Shown: positions 9,887-20,130, counted from the stretch's first letter. The stretch: DNA of 64,000 nucleotides from Gammaproteobacteria bacterium (GCA_029861535.1 JAOTZC010000010.1:1-64000); one strand, 5' to 3'. Notes: a model not told the origin generated them from the sequence alone. Program-made: numbers and translations.

Positions 9887-11166
9887 GCGCCGGCCTCGCG
9901 AATCTGAATACGACTGTTGACCTGCTCACCACTGCGATCGGCCGATTGCATCGACGCCGTAAATCGGCCCGAGGCGCTGACGGCCTGTACGATCTTGTCG
10001 AGCGTCGGAATATCGGGCGCTATTAAACGCACATCAACCACGCCAGCGCGATACGAAATCGCTTCGATCGTCACTGCTGTGTTGCTGCCGACGGCGCTAG
10101 CAAGTTGCTGTAGCGATGGCAGAAAAACCTGCGGTCCAGCAGCCGTCGTACCCTGGCTCCGACGCAATGAATTGACCGTACCCACAGGATCGACAACCTC
10201 ACGCGTGTCGTTGGGACGAATGCGTCGATATTCTTCCGTGAACTGTGTGATCAGCGCCTGATTTTCGACACTAAGCCGGTAGTAGTTGGCGGCCTTGCCC
10301 GCAAACCCAACGATGCAAAATGCCAGCAAAAAAATCGCGGCGTAACGCCACGGGCGAAACAGCGCTGTAAATTCAGTCTTGGCGCCATAGCGACCTTGCA
10401 ATAAGTTGATGCCGTTACCGCTCGCTACGGTTACCGCAAGCCGTGGCAGCGCGCCATCTGGCAAGAGATTGACATCAACGCTGGACAGTTCATGGCGCAG
10501 CAGTGCCCAGTCTTTTTCGTATTGGTCGGCCAGTGCTGCGTCGCAGTAGACCACAAGGTGTCGTGATGGCGGTTTTTGATTGTCGCCCGATTCGTTGTCC
10601 GAGTTATCGCTTGAGTCGGCATCTAAAATGCCAGTCGCTGCCAGCGCTTCGCTGGGACTAATGTCCGGGATAACGAATTCGACCTTGGCACCATCGTTAA
10701 ACATGACGAGATCGTCGCTAACCAGCATCGATAGCGTATTGGGTGTGCGGGCAAGACCATGATTTTCAGGAGTAATGCGGTCTGCTTCGATACCTGCGTC
10801 TGCCAGCCGAGCGAGCCAATCCGCAAGGATCTTGCGCGTGACGACCGCGACGGGAATTGAGCCGTCTTCACGTCGGCGACCAGCGGCAAAGTGCAGATTC
10901 TCGATGTCGTCGGCAAGCTGATCCTCAAGCGCAAACGGCAATGCAGTCAGCAGACGGGAGCCTTTGGCCGGAATATCAACAAACAGCGTCAAGGCTTCGG
11001 TGGCCGGTACAAGAACGATTACCGAGCGCTCGCGAATCTCCTTTGCGGCGTCCTCGAGCATTCCGCTCCCCGGATGACCCCGGCGGGCGCCGCGGTCATC
11101 GACGGCAATCCAGCTGACCGGATCTTGTGGCGATTCTTGCAGCCGTATTACCAGGAACTCCGCCAT
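9883..11166 (-). CDS. gspL: Type II secretion system protein L
   Basis: GspL-like cytoplasmic actin-like region, TM and periplasmic domain; operon position. Confidence 0.9.
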   Translation of the reverse strand: MAEFLVIRLQESPQDPVSWIAVDDRGARRGHPGSGMLEDAAKEIRERSVIVLVPATEALTLFVDIPAKGSRLLTALPFALEDQLADDIENLHFAAGRRREDGSIPVAVVTRKILADWLARLADAGIEADRITPENHGLARTPNTLSMLVSDDLVMFNDGAKVEFVIPDISPSEALAATGILDADSSDNSDNESGDNQKPPSRHLVVYCDAALADQYEKDWALLRHELSSVDVNLLPDGALPRLAVTVASGNGINLLQGRYGAKTEFTALFRPWRYAAIFLLAFCIVGFAGKAANYYRLSVENQALITQFTEEYRRIRPNDTREVVDPVGTVNSLRRSQGTTAAGPQVFLPSLQQLASAVGSNTAVTIEAISYRAGVVDVRLIAPDIPTLDKIVQAVSASGRFTASMQSADRSGEQVNSRIQIREAGA

Positions 11167-11194
11167 CAGTTGTTATTTCCCATTGCCGATTCCA

Positions 11195-12151
11195 TTAGAT
11201 CGTTCCAAAACTACGAACGATCGGTACCGTGGCACCGCCCTGGTTCTCACGGTACAAAACGCTGTAGTAGGTTACCCGAACGGTAGCAATCTGAACGACG
11301 ACCTTCAATTGAAAATAGCTGCTGGTCTCGTCTAGGAACCGGTTAATGACGTCAGGAGGGACAAAAGACGAAAAGTCGTTTTGAAAATCGGCGAAGCCGC
11401 CGTCTTCCCGATCAGCCATCAGGCGCTCCACGTCGGCGACGCTCAAGCTGTCATGCAGTGATTGCAGCACAGGCGCGGTCGCCGTGTTGACGTTTATTTT
11501 GGTCGGTTGGCCACTGCTTGGCTTCGGCAGTGCGGAAATATGCGGGGCCAGCGTATCGAAGCTTGCTTTGTCCATGCCTTCGAGTGCCATCAGCTCGCTC
11601 ACATTCGTTATCGCTTGATTGGCCGCCAGATAGGGCGGGATCATGCCGGTATAAATAGGATCTTCCGCGCCGTCGGGCATTCCGGCCGAATCATCGGCAT
11701 CGATCCAGTCGGCTGCAAGTCCTGCGAAACGCGGATCGAGATCGAGCGCCAACAGCAGGCGCTGAAATTGTTCGTAAGCGACCGGATCGACGGTGCCGTT
11801 CTCATCGATCAGGTTGTTGATATTGAAGCGGCCTTGCAGATCTGTGACATCACCCTGAATAGCACCCTGCACGGTATCACTCTCAATCGGCAAAACTGGA
11901 AACTCGGCCGCCCAGATTTCGCCGAGATGGTCGGTGGTCGAGTCATTAGCATCGTCTCGCAGTATGCTTCGAACCCAATCTTCGGCGCCGTAAACGGCTT
12001 GCACACCTTCGTCATGGTAGAGCATCGTCATCGTGCGACGTACGTCGAGCCCATTATCCCAGGTCAGATTCGCGGCGAGTACTGCCAATAGCGCCATTAT
12101 TAGCATTGCGGTTATTAGGGCGACGCCGGTTTGTAAGCGCCGAGTGATCAA
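11195..12151 (-). CDS. gspK: Type II secretion minor pseudopilin GspK
   Basis: GVALITAMLIMALLAVLAANL pseudopilin N-terminus; TDLQGRFNINNL; INVNTA. Confidence 0.94.
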   Translation of the reverse strand: MITRRLQTGVALITAMLIMALLAVLAANLTWDNGLDVRRTMTMLYHDEGVQAVYGAEDWVRSILRDDANDSTTDHLGEIWAAEFPVLPIESDTVQGAIQGDVTDLQGRFNINNLIDENGTVDPVAYEQFQRLLLALDLDPRFAGLAADWIDADDSAGMPDGAEDPIYTGMIPPYLAANQAITNVSELMALEGMDKASFDTLAPHISALPKPSSGQPTKINVNTATAPVLQSLHDSLSVADVERLMADREDGGFADFQNDFSSFVPPDVINRFLDETSSYFQLKVVVQIATVRVTYYSVLYRENQGGATVPIVRSFGTI

Positions 12152-12762
12152 GGTGCGACCTCAAAAAAGCGCCGAATCTCGCCTTCATCATTTAACGTCA
12201 GCACAATTTCAACAACCTGCGGGCGCATGCGTAGCCCCGGCGAGCCGGTAGCGCCGAATGGCGGCCACTGATTTGTCCAGTCACCGCCCGGTTCCAAATA
12301 GTTAAAAACAATGCTGTCGACGTCGTCGAGCAGCACGGTAACAATCGGTTCGTTACTTATCGTTGGATCAAGCACGTTCCAATGGTATCGGAGCAGCTCA
12401 CCGTCTTCGATCCGGTAGGTGGCCCGTTGCAGAGTGCTGCGTGGCAGCCCTGCCGGATTTGGCCAGCCGCCGCGAGTGACTTCCAGCGCGAACTCGGTGC
12501 CCGGTTCGCTGCGAATTGACGCGATCGTCGAGCCGCCAAGTGCATCGCGGACCGGCCGTGGTGTCGCCTGCATCAAGTCTTTGCCCAGCAGACGCATTGT
12601 CTGTTGAATCGATCGTAAACGATCCATGCGCTCATTCAACAGATCGGCGTTGAACAATGCCTGCCCAAGCGCCTGATAAGCCATTATCGAAAGGATTCCG
12701 AATATCGCGAGTGAGACCAAAACTTCGATCAGCGTGAAGCCGTTAGTGCCGCGCTCCCTCAA
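12148..12762 (-). CDS. gspJ: Type II secretion minor pseudopilin GspJ
   Basis: GFTLIEVLVSLAIFGILSIMAYQAL prepilin motif; operon position. Confidence 0.94.
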   Translation of the reverse strand: MRERGTNGFTLIEVLVSLAIFGILSIMAYQALGQALFNADLLNERMDRLRSIQQTMRLLGKDLMQATPRPVRDALGGSTIASIRSEPGTEFALEVTRGGWPNPAGLPRSTLQRATYRIEDGELLRYHWNVLDPTISNEPIVTVLLDDVDSIVFNYLEPGGDWTNQWPPFGATGSPGLRMRPQVVEIVLTLNDEGEIRRFFEVAP

Positions 12763-13217
12763 TTCGTCGCTCCCGGGTTTCCACCGCGCTGCCCCGCGCC
12801 GGCTATCCAGATACGGTTCGCTTGTCCGGGCGCGACCGGTTCACCGGCAAAACCTGTGACTGTTCGAATTTCACCTTCGGCGTCCGGCCAAGATACGGAA
12901 ACGTCAATGCGATAGAAGTTTTCAATACCGGTTTCAGAAATAACGGAACGCCAAGCCCATTCACTGTTCGCAAAGTCGACTTCACCACTCGTCTCACCGG
13001 TTTCAGGAATCGCTCCGGAAGCGCGAATCTCAATGATCTTGTTTTGTGCAATCCAGCTTGCGTACGTGCGTTCGCGCAATGCCGTGGCGTTGTTGAGCAT
13101 GCCGCTCATTGTGACGGCGATGCCGGTCAGCGATAGTGCGATGATGAGGAGCGCGACCATTACCTCAACCAGCGTGAAGCCCCGCTGTTCGCTGTTTCTA
13201 GCGATCGATTTCGTCAT
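12759..13217 (-). CDS. gspI: Type II secretion minor pseudopilin GspI
   Basis: MTKSIARNSEQRGFTLVEVMVALLIIALSLTGIAV; internal ATG chosen, the ORF opens at 13274. Confidence 0.92.
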   Translation of the reverse strand: MTKSIARNSEQRGFTLVEVMVALLIIALSLTGIAVTMSGMLNNATALRERTYASWIAQNKIIEIRASGAIPETGETSGEVDFANSEWAWRSVISETGIENFYRIDVSVSWPDAEGEIRTVTGFAGEPVAPGQANRIWIAGAGQRGGNPGATN

Positions 13218-13761
13218 CAGGCACAAACTCAAGGTTGCCGAGCAGATCGCCCGTGATCGCGACACGCATGTCATCGAGACGTCGTGTCAGATGCAGTTCG
13301 AACGGTGTTGCATCGCCGCTGGAAAAAATCAGCATATGTGGCGCGTATTGCTCGCGCTGTAATCCCGGGTCCTCGTCGTACTCGATCACTTTGGGCTCAG
13401 AATCGAGCAGTATCCTTTTGTCTTCGATAAACAGCGATATCTCGTAGTCTTCCGGCAGCTGCCAAAGCCTGAGCGAATCGTCGAACGGTGGGTCAGCCCA
13501 CTGATTGAGTTCGACATCGTATTCGACAAATCGATACGCGTTGATCGTAAATTCAATACCGAATTCGCGCCCCTGCAGCATCGCATCGTTTTGCGCCACT
13601 TCGAGTAAGGAAATCAGCCGCCGCGCTTCCTGGCGGATTTCTCGATCGTCACCGACTAGCGAAAGCGATAACACGGCAACCGACATAACGATGCCGATGA
13701 TGACTACGGCAACGAGAATTTCGATCAGCGTGAAGCCGCGAGCGCGACTTGGCATCATCAA
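13198..13761 (-). CDS. gspH: Type II secretion minor pseudopilin GspH
   Basis: RGFTLIEILVAVVIIGIVMSVAVLSL prepilin motif; operon position. Confidence 0.92.
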   Translation of the reverse strand: MMMPSRARGFTLIEILVAVVIIGIVMSVAVLSLSLVGDDREIRQEARRLISLLEVAQNDAMLQGREFGIEFTINAYRFVEYDVELNQWADPPFDDSLRLWQLPEDYEISLFIEDKRILLDSEPKVIEYDEDPGLQREQYAPHMLIFSSGDATPFELHLTRRLDDMRVAITGDLLGNLEFVPDDEIDR

Positions 13762-14298
13762 CTACTCGGCAATGTTCCAGTTACCAAGGTCGGCGTCGAT
13801 GCCCTCACCACCGGGGCGACCATCGCGACCGAGCGTGTAAACGTCGATTTCGCCATTGTTGCCAGGATTCAGATACAAATAGATGTTGCCCCATGGATCC
13901 TTTGGCACGCGATCGAGATAGCCGCCGGCCTTCCAATTTCGAACACTCGGGTCATTCGGTTTTGAAACCAACGCTTCAAGGCCTTGCTCGGTCGTCGGGT
14001 AGGCAAAGTTGTCAAGCCGATAAAACTTCATGGCCGAATCGATACTACGAACATCGGCCCTGGCTTTTTCAATCTGCGCATCGTCGACACGACCGATCAC
14101 CTGTGGCGCGACAATGGCGGCTAGCAATCCGATGATAATCACAACGACCATGATTTCGATCAGCGTAAATCCGCGTTCGCGCGTCCACGCACGCCGCAGT
14201 CCGGAATTCCAATTCACTGTGTGACTCCAATGCGAGTCAATCGGCCACGGTTTGGTGCCCAAATTGACTCTGTGAAGGTTTAAACGCGAGTATATCAA
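13762..14298 (-). CDS. gspG: Type II secretion major pseudopilin GspG (start may be an internal GTG)
   Basis: RGFTLIEIMVVVIIIGLLAAIVAPQVIGRVDDAQIEKARADV...YPTTEQGLEALV is diagnostic for GspG. Confidence 0.96.
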   Translation of the reverse strand: MIYSRLNLHRVNLGTKPWPIDSHWSHTVNWNSGLRRAWTRERGFTLIEIMVVVIIIGLLAAIVAPQVIGRVDDAQIEKARADVRSIDSAMKFYRLDNFAYPTTEQGLEALVSKPNDPSVRNWKAGGYLDRVPKDPWGNIYLYLNPGNNGEIDVYTLGRDGRPGGEGIDADLGNWNIAE

Positions 14299-14300
14299 AC

Positions 14301-14909
14301 ATGGGGTTACGCCAAGACGTACAAATCCGCCATCGAGCGAGCCGCTGGCTGTTGCCGGCGCTACTGGTCATCGTCGTGCTGGCCCTGCAGGCGGGTGGCG
14401 ACACGGCTAGATTGGCGCTGCAGTACGATCGCGAAATGATCGCCGCCGGAGAGGTTTTTCGACTGTTGACTGGCCATATCGTTCATCTCGGCTGGCCGCA
14501 CCTGGTGTTGAATGTTGTTGGTCTGTTGTTGGTCTGGTTTCTCGTCGGCAGCGCTCATGCCTGGTGGCGGTGGCTGGCGATTATCGCGGCGTCAGCGGCG
14601 ATTATCGATATAGGTTTTTGGTATCTAATTCCACGACTTGAGTGGTATGTCGGATTGTCGGGCGTACTGCATGGCGTACTGGCGGCCGGCGTCGTCGGCT
14701 TGTGGTCGTCGCGACGTAACGAAGCGCTGATTTTGGCTATCGCATTGGTATTCAAGCTCTTGTATGAAAGCGTCATCGGTCCGCTACCGGGATCCGAGAA
14801 TACGGCCGGCGGGATTGTCATCACTGAAGCGCATCTCTTCGGCGCCCTTGGCGGCGGCATCAGCGCGCTAATATTTGTGTTCGGCGAGCGCTTGTTCGCC
14901 GAAACTTAG
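14301..14909 (+). CDS. rrtA: Rhombosortase (rhomboid-family intramembrane serine protease)
   Basis: About six TM helices; rhomboid GLSG serine motif (YVGLSGVLHG) and C-terminal His (EAHLFGALGG); short rrtA-like length. Confidence 0.87.
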   Translation: MGLRQDVQIRHRASRWLLPALLVIVVLALQAGGDTARLALQYDREMIAAGEVFRLLTGHIVHLGWPHLVLNVVGLLLVWFLVGSAHAWWRWLAIIAASAAIIDIGFWYLIPRLEWYVGLSGVLHGVLAAGVVGLWSSRRNEALILAIALVFKLLYESVIGPLPGSENTAGGIVITEAHLFGALGGGISALIFVFGERLFAET

Positions 14910-14977
14910 TTAGAGTCCGCCTGTCAGCGCCGATATACTGCAGGCTCTGCACGAAGAACAAGAACGACGGAGAGCGA

Positions 14978-15904
14978 ATGACACTCGCAATGGTTTTCCC
15001 GGGGCAGGGCTCCCAGTCGGTGGGTATGCAAGCTGAGCTGGCGGAGCACTTCGACGAAATCCGGCAAACCTATGCCGAGGCCAGCGATGTTCTCGGTTTC
15101 GATCTTTGGAATCTCGTACAGCTGGGTCCGGCCGAAAAACTGGCGGAGACGACGGTTACACAGCCGGCCATGCTGGCCGCAGGGGTTGCCAGCTACCGGG
15201 CATGGCAGGCATCGGATGGGGCGGCGGCCGAGCAAGTGGCCGGCCACAGCCTTGGCGAATACACCGCGCTTGTCTGCGCCGGCGCCGTCAGTTTTGCTGA
15301 CGCGATGACGGTTGTGAAGCGCCGCTCCGAACTAATGCAAGAAGCGGTACCGGTTGGCATCGGTGCGATGGCCGCCGTAATCGGACTCGATGACGATGTG
15401 ATTATGTCCCTGTGCGATGAAGCGTCGACGATCGGGGTCGCGGAGCCGGTTAACTTCAACTCACCAGGACAGGTCGTTATTGCCGGTCATGTAACGGCCG
15501 TCAATCAAGCCGTAGAGTACGCGAAGGAAAACGGTGCGCGGCGTGCGATCGTGTTGCCCGTTAGCGTGCCGTCTCATTCGTCATTGATGCGAGAGGCCGG
15601 TGCGTCGCTCGTCGATACCCTAAACGACACTGAATTCCGATCGCCCGCGATCACTGTGGTCAGCGCGGCGACGGCAGAACCGTATCTTGACGCGGACGAT
15701 ATTCGTAGCAAATTGTCTACGCAGGTTTACAGCCCTGTGCTTTGGGTCAAAACCGTCAGGGCGATGATCGATGCCGGCGCAAACCGAATAGTGGAATGCG
15801 GTCCCGGCAAGGTCCTCTCCGGGCTCGTGCGCCGCATCGACAAAGGTACTTCGGTCGGTTTCATCGACAATTACGACAGCCTGCAAAAAGCGTTGCAGGG
15901 GTAG
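14978..15904 (+). CDS. fabD: Malonyl-CoA:ACP transacylase
   Basis: MVFPGQGSQSVGM; GHSLGEYTALVCAGA; fab operon context. Confidence 0.98.
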   Translation: MTLAMVFPGQGSQSVGMQAELAEHFDEIRQTYAEASDVLGFDLWNLVQLGPAEKLAETTVTQPAMLAAGVASYRAWQASDGAAAEQVAGHSLGEYTALVCAGAVSFADAMTVVKRRSELMQEAVPVGIGAMAAVIGLDDDVIMSLCDEASTIGVAEPVNFNSPGQVVIAGHVTAVNQAVEYAKENGARRAIVLPVSVPSHSSLMREAGASLVDTLNDTEFRSPAITVVSAATAEPYLDADDIRSKLSTQVYSPVLWVKTVRAMIDAGANRIVECGPGKVLSGLVRRIDKGTSVGFIDNYDSLQKALQG

Positions 15905-15929
15905 TCTGAGGTTTTTACAGGAAGACACT

Positions 15930-16685
15930 ATGAGCGGTATTTTTACGTCTAATGTGCTCGCCGGCGAAATCGCACTGGTGACTGGCGCTTCACGGGGCAT
16001 CGGTGCTGCAATTGCGTCGGTACTGGCGGCTGCTGGAGCGACAGTTGTCGGCACGGCGACAAGCGAGGGTGGTGCGGATGGTATCTCATCCACGCTTGGC
16101 GACTGCGGTCGGGGTGTTGTGCTCGACATTGCTGACGAGGAGTCGGTACAGGCAGCGATCAAGGATATTCAAGGCAGTGAAGGTGCACCGACGATTCTGG
16201 TCAATAACGCGGGCATTACCCGCGATAATTTGCTGATGCGCATGAAAGCCGATGAATGGGATGACGTGCTATCGACAAACCTGACCGGTACGTTTCGGGT
16301 GTGCAAAGCTTGTCTGCGCGGCATGATGAAAGCGAAAAGGGGCCGCATCATCAATATCGCATCGGTCATCGGGGTTACGGGCAACGCCGGCCAGGCAAAC
16401 TATGCGGCGGCGAAAGCCGGAATAATCGGTTTTTCGAAGTCCCTTGCCAAAGAAATAGGCTCTCGCAATATCACCGTCAATGTCGTTGCCCCAGGATTCA
16501 TCGATACGGATATGACGCGGGTGCTGCCGGAGGATCAACGCAATGCGATGCTGGGCCAAATTCCGCTGGGTCGACTGGGAGAGGGCGACGATATCGCCAA
16601 CGGGGTACTGTTTTTGGCGTCCCCGGCCGGCGCCTACATTACCGGGGAAACTCTGCACGTCAATGGCGGCATGCTCATGGACTGA
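15930..16685 (+). CDS. fabG: 3-oxoacyl-ACP reductase
   Basis: SDR motifs TGASRGIGAAIA, NNAGITRDNLLMRM, YAAAKAGIIGFSKSLAKE. Confidence 0.98.
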   Translation: MSGIFTSNVLAGEIALVTGASRGIGAAIASVLAAAGATVVGTATSEGGADGISSTLGDCGRGVVLDIADEESVQAAIKDIQGSEGAPTILVNNAGITRDNLLMRMKADEWDDVLSTNLTGTFRVCKACLRGMMKAKRGRIINIASVIGVTGNAGQANYAAAKAGIIGFSKSLAKEIGSRNITVNVVAPGFIDTDMTRVLPEDQRNAMLGQIPLGRLGEGDDIANGVLFLASPAGAYITGETLHVNGGMLMD

Positions 16686-16821
16686 AACGCACTGAAAATC
16701 AAGCCAAAAGCGTATAGATTGCCAACGGCGTATCACATACAATACGCATCCGCGGTAAGAGTGCACCGTGAGAAATCAAGGACTTACCGGTTTTCAAAGT
16801 CTTCTGAGGAGAAGCAACCCA

Positions 16822-17064
16822 ATGAGCAGTATCGAAGAACAGGTTAAGAGCATCGTCGCTGAGCAGCTCGGCGTCAAAGAAGAAGAAGTTACCAACGATG
16901 CATCTTTTGTCGATGATCTGGGCGCTGACTCGCTCGACACGGTCGAGCTTGTAATGGCCCTCGAAGAGGAATTCGAAACCGAGATTCCAGACGAGGAAGC
17001 TGAAAAAATCACGACCGTCCAGCAGGCGATCGACTTCGTCAACTCTCGCTCAAGCGATAAGTGA
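16822..17064 (+). CDS. acpP: Acyl carrier protein
   Basis: [18 protein letters not shown]...[22 protein letters not shown]; start at internal ATG. Confidence 0.98.
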   Translation: MSSIEEQVKSIVAEQLGVKEEEVTNDASFVDDLGADSLDTVELVMALEEEFETEIPDEEAEKITTVQQAIDFVNSRSSDK

Positions 17065-17072
17065 TGCTAGAT

Positions 17073-17125
17073 GGCGCGGCGGCATTCGCCGTGCCACTCT
17101 TTACACTACAACGGCAGTTCTGCCG
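17073..17125 (+). promoter_or_regulatory. Two consecutive RNA hairpins in the acpP-fabF intergenic region (possible attenuator or processing site)
   Basis: ggcgcggcg-gcatt-cgccgtgcc (17073-17095, one G-U) and cggca-gttc-tgccg followed by aaatttt (17112-17125). Confidence 0.55.
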
Positions 17126-17144
17126 AAATTTTCCACGGTAACAA

Positions 17145-18386
17145 ATGGGCAATCGACGCGTCGTTATCACCGGGATGGGCATCATCTCACCGGTCGGCGG
17201 TCGCCTGGATGAAGCCTGGCGAAACGTGTGCAACGGCGAGTCGCAAATCGGTATCGTCGACGAATTTGATGTAAGTACGTATTCCACCCAGATTGCAGGA
17301 ACGGCGAAGGATTTCGACGTTGATGAATACCTGTCGAAAAAGGATCAGCGCAAGAATGATCCTTTTATTCACTACGGTGTCGCGGCGAGCGTTGAAGCAA
17401 TTAAGGATTCTGGCTTAGAGATTAGCGAAGAAAACGGCCACCGGATTGGTGTGGCGATGGGGTCCGGTATCGGTGGTATTCGGTTTATCGAGGAGAATCA
17501 TGACAGGATGCTGGCAGGCGGGGCACGCAAGGTCTCGCCATTTTTCATACCGGGAAGCATTATTAACATGACGTCCGGGCAGGTCAGCATACTGCAGCAA
17601 ATCACCGGCCCAAATATTTCTATCGTGACCGCCTGCGCAACCTCGACGCATTGCATCGGTATCGCTGGTCGAAGCATTGCCCACGGAGACGCTGAGGTGA
17701 TGCTAGCCGGTGGATCGGAGCATGCGACGACGCCGCTCGCGATGGGCGGCTTTTGCTCCGCCCGCGCGATGTCGACACGCAATGACGATCCGGCAGCAGC
17801 GAGTCGGCCGTTCGATATCGATCGTGACGGTTTTGTTCTGAGCAATGGTGCCGGTTGTGTCGTGCTCGAGGAACTTGATCATGCGAAAGCACGCGGCGCG
17901 AATATTTATGCCGAATTGATCGGCTTCGGCATGAGTGGCGATGCCTATCACATTACCTTACCGCCAGCTGATGGCGAGGGGGCCCGCAAGTGCATGACGG
18001 CGGCAATCGACGATGCCGGAATCGATCCTACCGATGTCGACTATCTGAACGCGCATGGAACGTCGACGCCTGCCGGCGATATCGGCGAGACCGTTGGCAT
18101 TCGTCGCACTTTCGGTAGTGCGGCGGACACGCTGAGCGTTAGCTCGACGAAATCGACCACCGGCCACATGCTTGGCGCCGCCGGCGTGGTCGAGGCAATA
18201 TTCTCGATCCAGGCGATACAACACCAGGTTGTGCCGCCAACGATAAACCTGGATAACCAGGACCCCGCGTGTGATCTCGATTACACCGCGAACGAGGCAC
18301 GTGACGCGAAAATACAAGTCGTCGTCTCGAACTCGTTCGGCTTTGGTGGCACCAACGGCAGCCTGGTCTTCCGAGCGTTCGACTGA
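17145..18386 (+). CDS. fabF: Beta-ketoacyl-ACP synthase II
   Basis: VVITGMGIISPVG; TACATSTHCIG active-site Cys; NAHGTSTPAGD; GHMLGAAG. Confidence 0.98.
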   Translation: MGNRRVVITGMGIISPVGGRLDEAWRNVCNGESQIGIVDEFDVSTYSTQIAGTAKDFDVDEYLSKKDQRKNDPFIHYGVAASVEAIKDSGLEISEENGHRIGVAMGSGIGGIRFIEENHDRMLAGGARKVSPFFIPGSIINMTSGQVSILQQITGPNISIVTACATSTHCIGIAGRSIAHGDAEVMLAGGSEHATTPLAMGGFCSARAMSTRNDDPAAASRPFDIDRDGFVLSNGAGCVVLEELDHAKARGANIYAELIGFGMSGDAYHITLPPADGEGARKCMTAAIDDAGIDPTDVDYLNAHGTSTPAGDIGETVGIRRTFGSAADTLSVSSTKSTTGHMLGAAGVVEAIFSIQAIQHQVVPPTINLDNQDPACDLDYTANEARDAKIQVVVSNSFGFGGTNGSLVFRAFD

Positions 18387-18460
18387 ATTGGCTGGCGGCG
18401 TCATGCGACCCGATCGGTGATGGCCGTGCTTGCTTACAATAAAGTGCCGGAGTGTAGCCT

Positions 18461-19486
18461 TTGAATCGTGTGTTAGCCGTACTGGCCGTTGCTGCTCTGG
18501 TTCTGGTCGCTGCCATTGTTGCAGCAGGTGTGCACGCCAAACAGTTCCTGGAGACGCCTCTGACGGTGCCAGAGCAGGGTCTTAGTTTCGAGATTTCTCC
18601 CGGTACGGCGTTTGCGACGGTCAGTCGCGAACTCGAAGACGCCGGTATTGTTACTGATGCTGATTTATTGCGCCTGTATGCGCGTTGGACCAAGCAGGCG
18701 AGTAAGGTGCAGGCCGGTGAGTACCGGATAAAAGCTGGCACTACGCCGGTCGAGCTTTTGCAGCAGTTCACCACTGGCGGCGTGCAGCTGTACTCGTTTA
18801 CGATCATAGAGGGTTGGAATCATCGTGATTTGCTAAAAGCGCTCGAGGATCATCCCGAAGTAACTGCCAGTATGAGCGACGAGGATTGGCCGGCCTTATT
18901 GAGTGAATTGAAGGCAGATGCCACATGGCCAGAAGGTCTGTTCCTGCCGGAAACCTACCGCTTTCCGCGAGGCACCAGCGATCGATCGGTACTTTCGCAG
19001 GCATATCAGCTCATGCAAATGACGCTCGCTGAGGAATGGGATAATCGCGGCCCGGGTACGCCGGTTGCGTCGCCTTATGAAGCGCTCATTCTTGCGTCCA
19101 TTGTCGAAAAAGAAACCGCTCGGGCCGACGAACGTGGGCGAATCGCCGGCGTATTTGCACGCCGCCTCCAAAAAAGGATGCGCCTGCAAACGGATCCGAC
19201 AGTCATTTACGGCATCGGACCCGACTTCAATGGCAATCTGACGCGACGTGATCTTCAGACCGATACACCGTATAACACGTACACGCGAGCAGGCTTGCCG
19301 CCGACACCAATCGCGATGCCCGGACGCGCCGCGATTCACGCGGTGCTGCATCCGGCGTCAGGTGAAGAATTGTATTTTGTGGCAACCGGACTCGGAGATG
19401 GCAGCCACAAATTTTCAACAAGCAAAGAAGAACACGATGATGCTGTTCAGGAATACCTGAAACAGCTTCGTAAACAGCGTAATTAG
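18461..19486 (+). CDS. mltG: Endolytic murein transglycosylase
   Basis: FLPETYRFPRGTSD; LASIVEKETARADERGRIAGVF; LQTDPTVIYGIG; TYTRAGLPPTPIAMPG. Confidence 0.97.
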   Translation: MNRVLAVLAVAALVLVAAIVAAGVHAKQFLETPLTVPEQGLSFEISPGTAFATVSRELEDAGIVTDADLLRLYARWTKQASKVQAGEYRIKAGTTPVELLQQFTTGGVQLYSFTIIEGWNHRDLLKALEDHPEVTASMSDEDWPALLSELKADATWPEGLFLPETYRFPRGTSDRSVLSQAYQLMQMTLAEEWDNRGPGTPVASPYEALILASIVEKETARADERGRIAGVFARRLQKRMRLQTDPTVIYGIGPDFNGNLTRRDLQTDTPYNTYTRAGLPPTPIAMPGRAAIHAVLHPASGEELYFVATGLGDGSHKFSTSKEEHDDAVQEYLKQLRKQRN

Positions 19487-19500
19487 AACGGAAAACAAGC

Positions 19501-20130
19501 ATGGATACCGGCAAGTTCATAACCGTCGAAGGCATCGAAGGGGTCGGTAAGTCGACCAACATCGATCGGCTGATGCACAACATTGAGCAGCACGGGCACA
19601 AAGTCATAAAGACCCGCGAGCCCGGCGGCACACCCACTGCTGAAATGATCCGCGGCGTCGTGCTCGGGCACGCGGATGAACCTATCCCGGATATCGCCGA
19701 ATTGCTTTTGATGTTTGCATCGCGTTCGTTGCTGGTTGAGAACGTTATTCGCCCGGCGTTGACTGCAGGTACTTGGGTTGTCAGCGATCGTTTTGTTGAC
19801 GCCAGTAGGGCGTATCAGGGTGGCGGGCGTGGTGTTCCTATGGAACGCGTGAACCTGCTGGCCGACTGGGTGCTCGGAGATTTACGGCCGGACCTAACGA
19901 TTTTACTCGATGCGCCGGTCGAAACGGGGTTGGCTAGGGCGGGCCACCGCGGTGACCCGGACCGGCTCGACGTGGAAAAAGTCGAGTTCTATCATCGTGT
20001 CCGGGAAACCTATCTGGGCCTTGTCGCGGCGGAACCAGAGCGCTTTGTCGTCGTCGATGCGTCTGGCGATCGCGATCAAGTCAAAGTCGCCATCGACGCC
20101 GTTGCGGCCGTGCTCTTAGGTGAGAACTAG
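19501..20130 (+). CDS. tmk: Thymidylate kinase
   Basis: FITVEGIEGVGKSTNIDRL; TREPGGTPTAE; DRFVDASRAYQGGGRG. Confidence 0.98.
   Translation: MDTGKFITVEGIEGVGKSTNIDRLMHNIEQHGHKVIKTREPGGTPTAEMIRGVVLGHADEPIPDIAELLLMFASRSLLVENVIRPALTAGTWVVSDRFVDASRAYQGGGRGVPMERVNLLADWVLGDLRPDLTILLDAPVETGLARAGHRGDPDRLDVEKVEFYHRVRETYLGLVAAEPERFVVVDASGDRDQVKVAIDAVAAVLLGEN

Noticed and set aside
11462-12091. 209-aa plus-strand ORF
   Set aside because: Antisense shadow of gspK.
18139-18807. 222-aa minus-strand ORF
   Set aside because: Antisense across fabF and mltG; composition typical of a shadow ORF.
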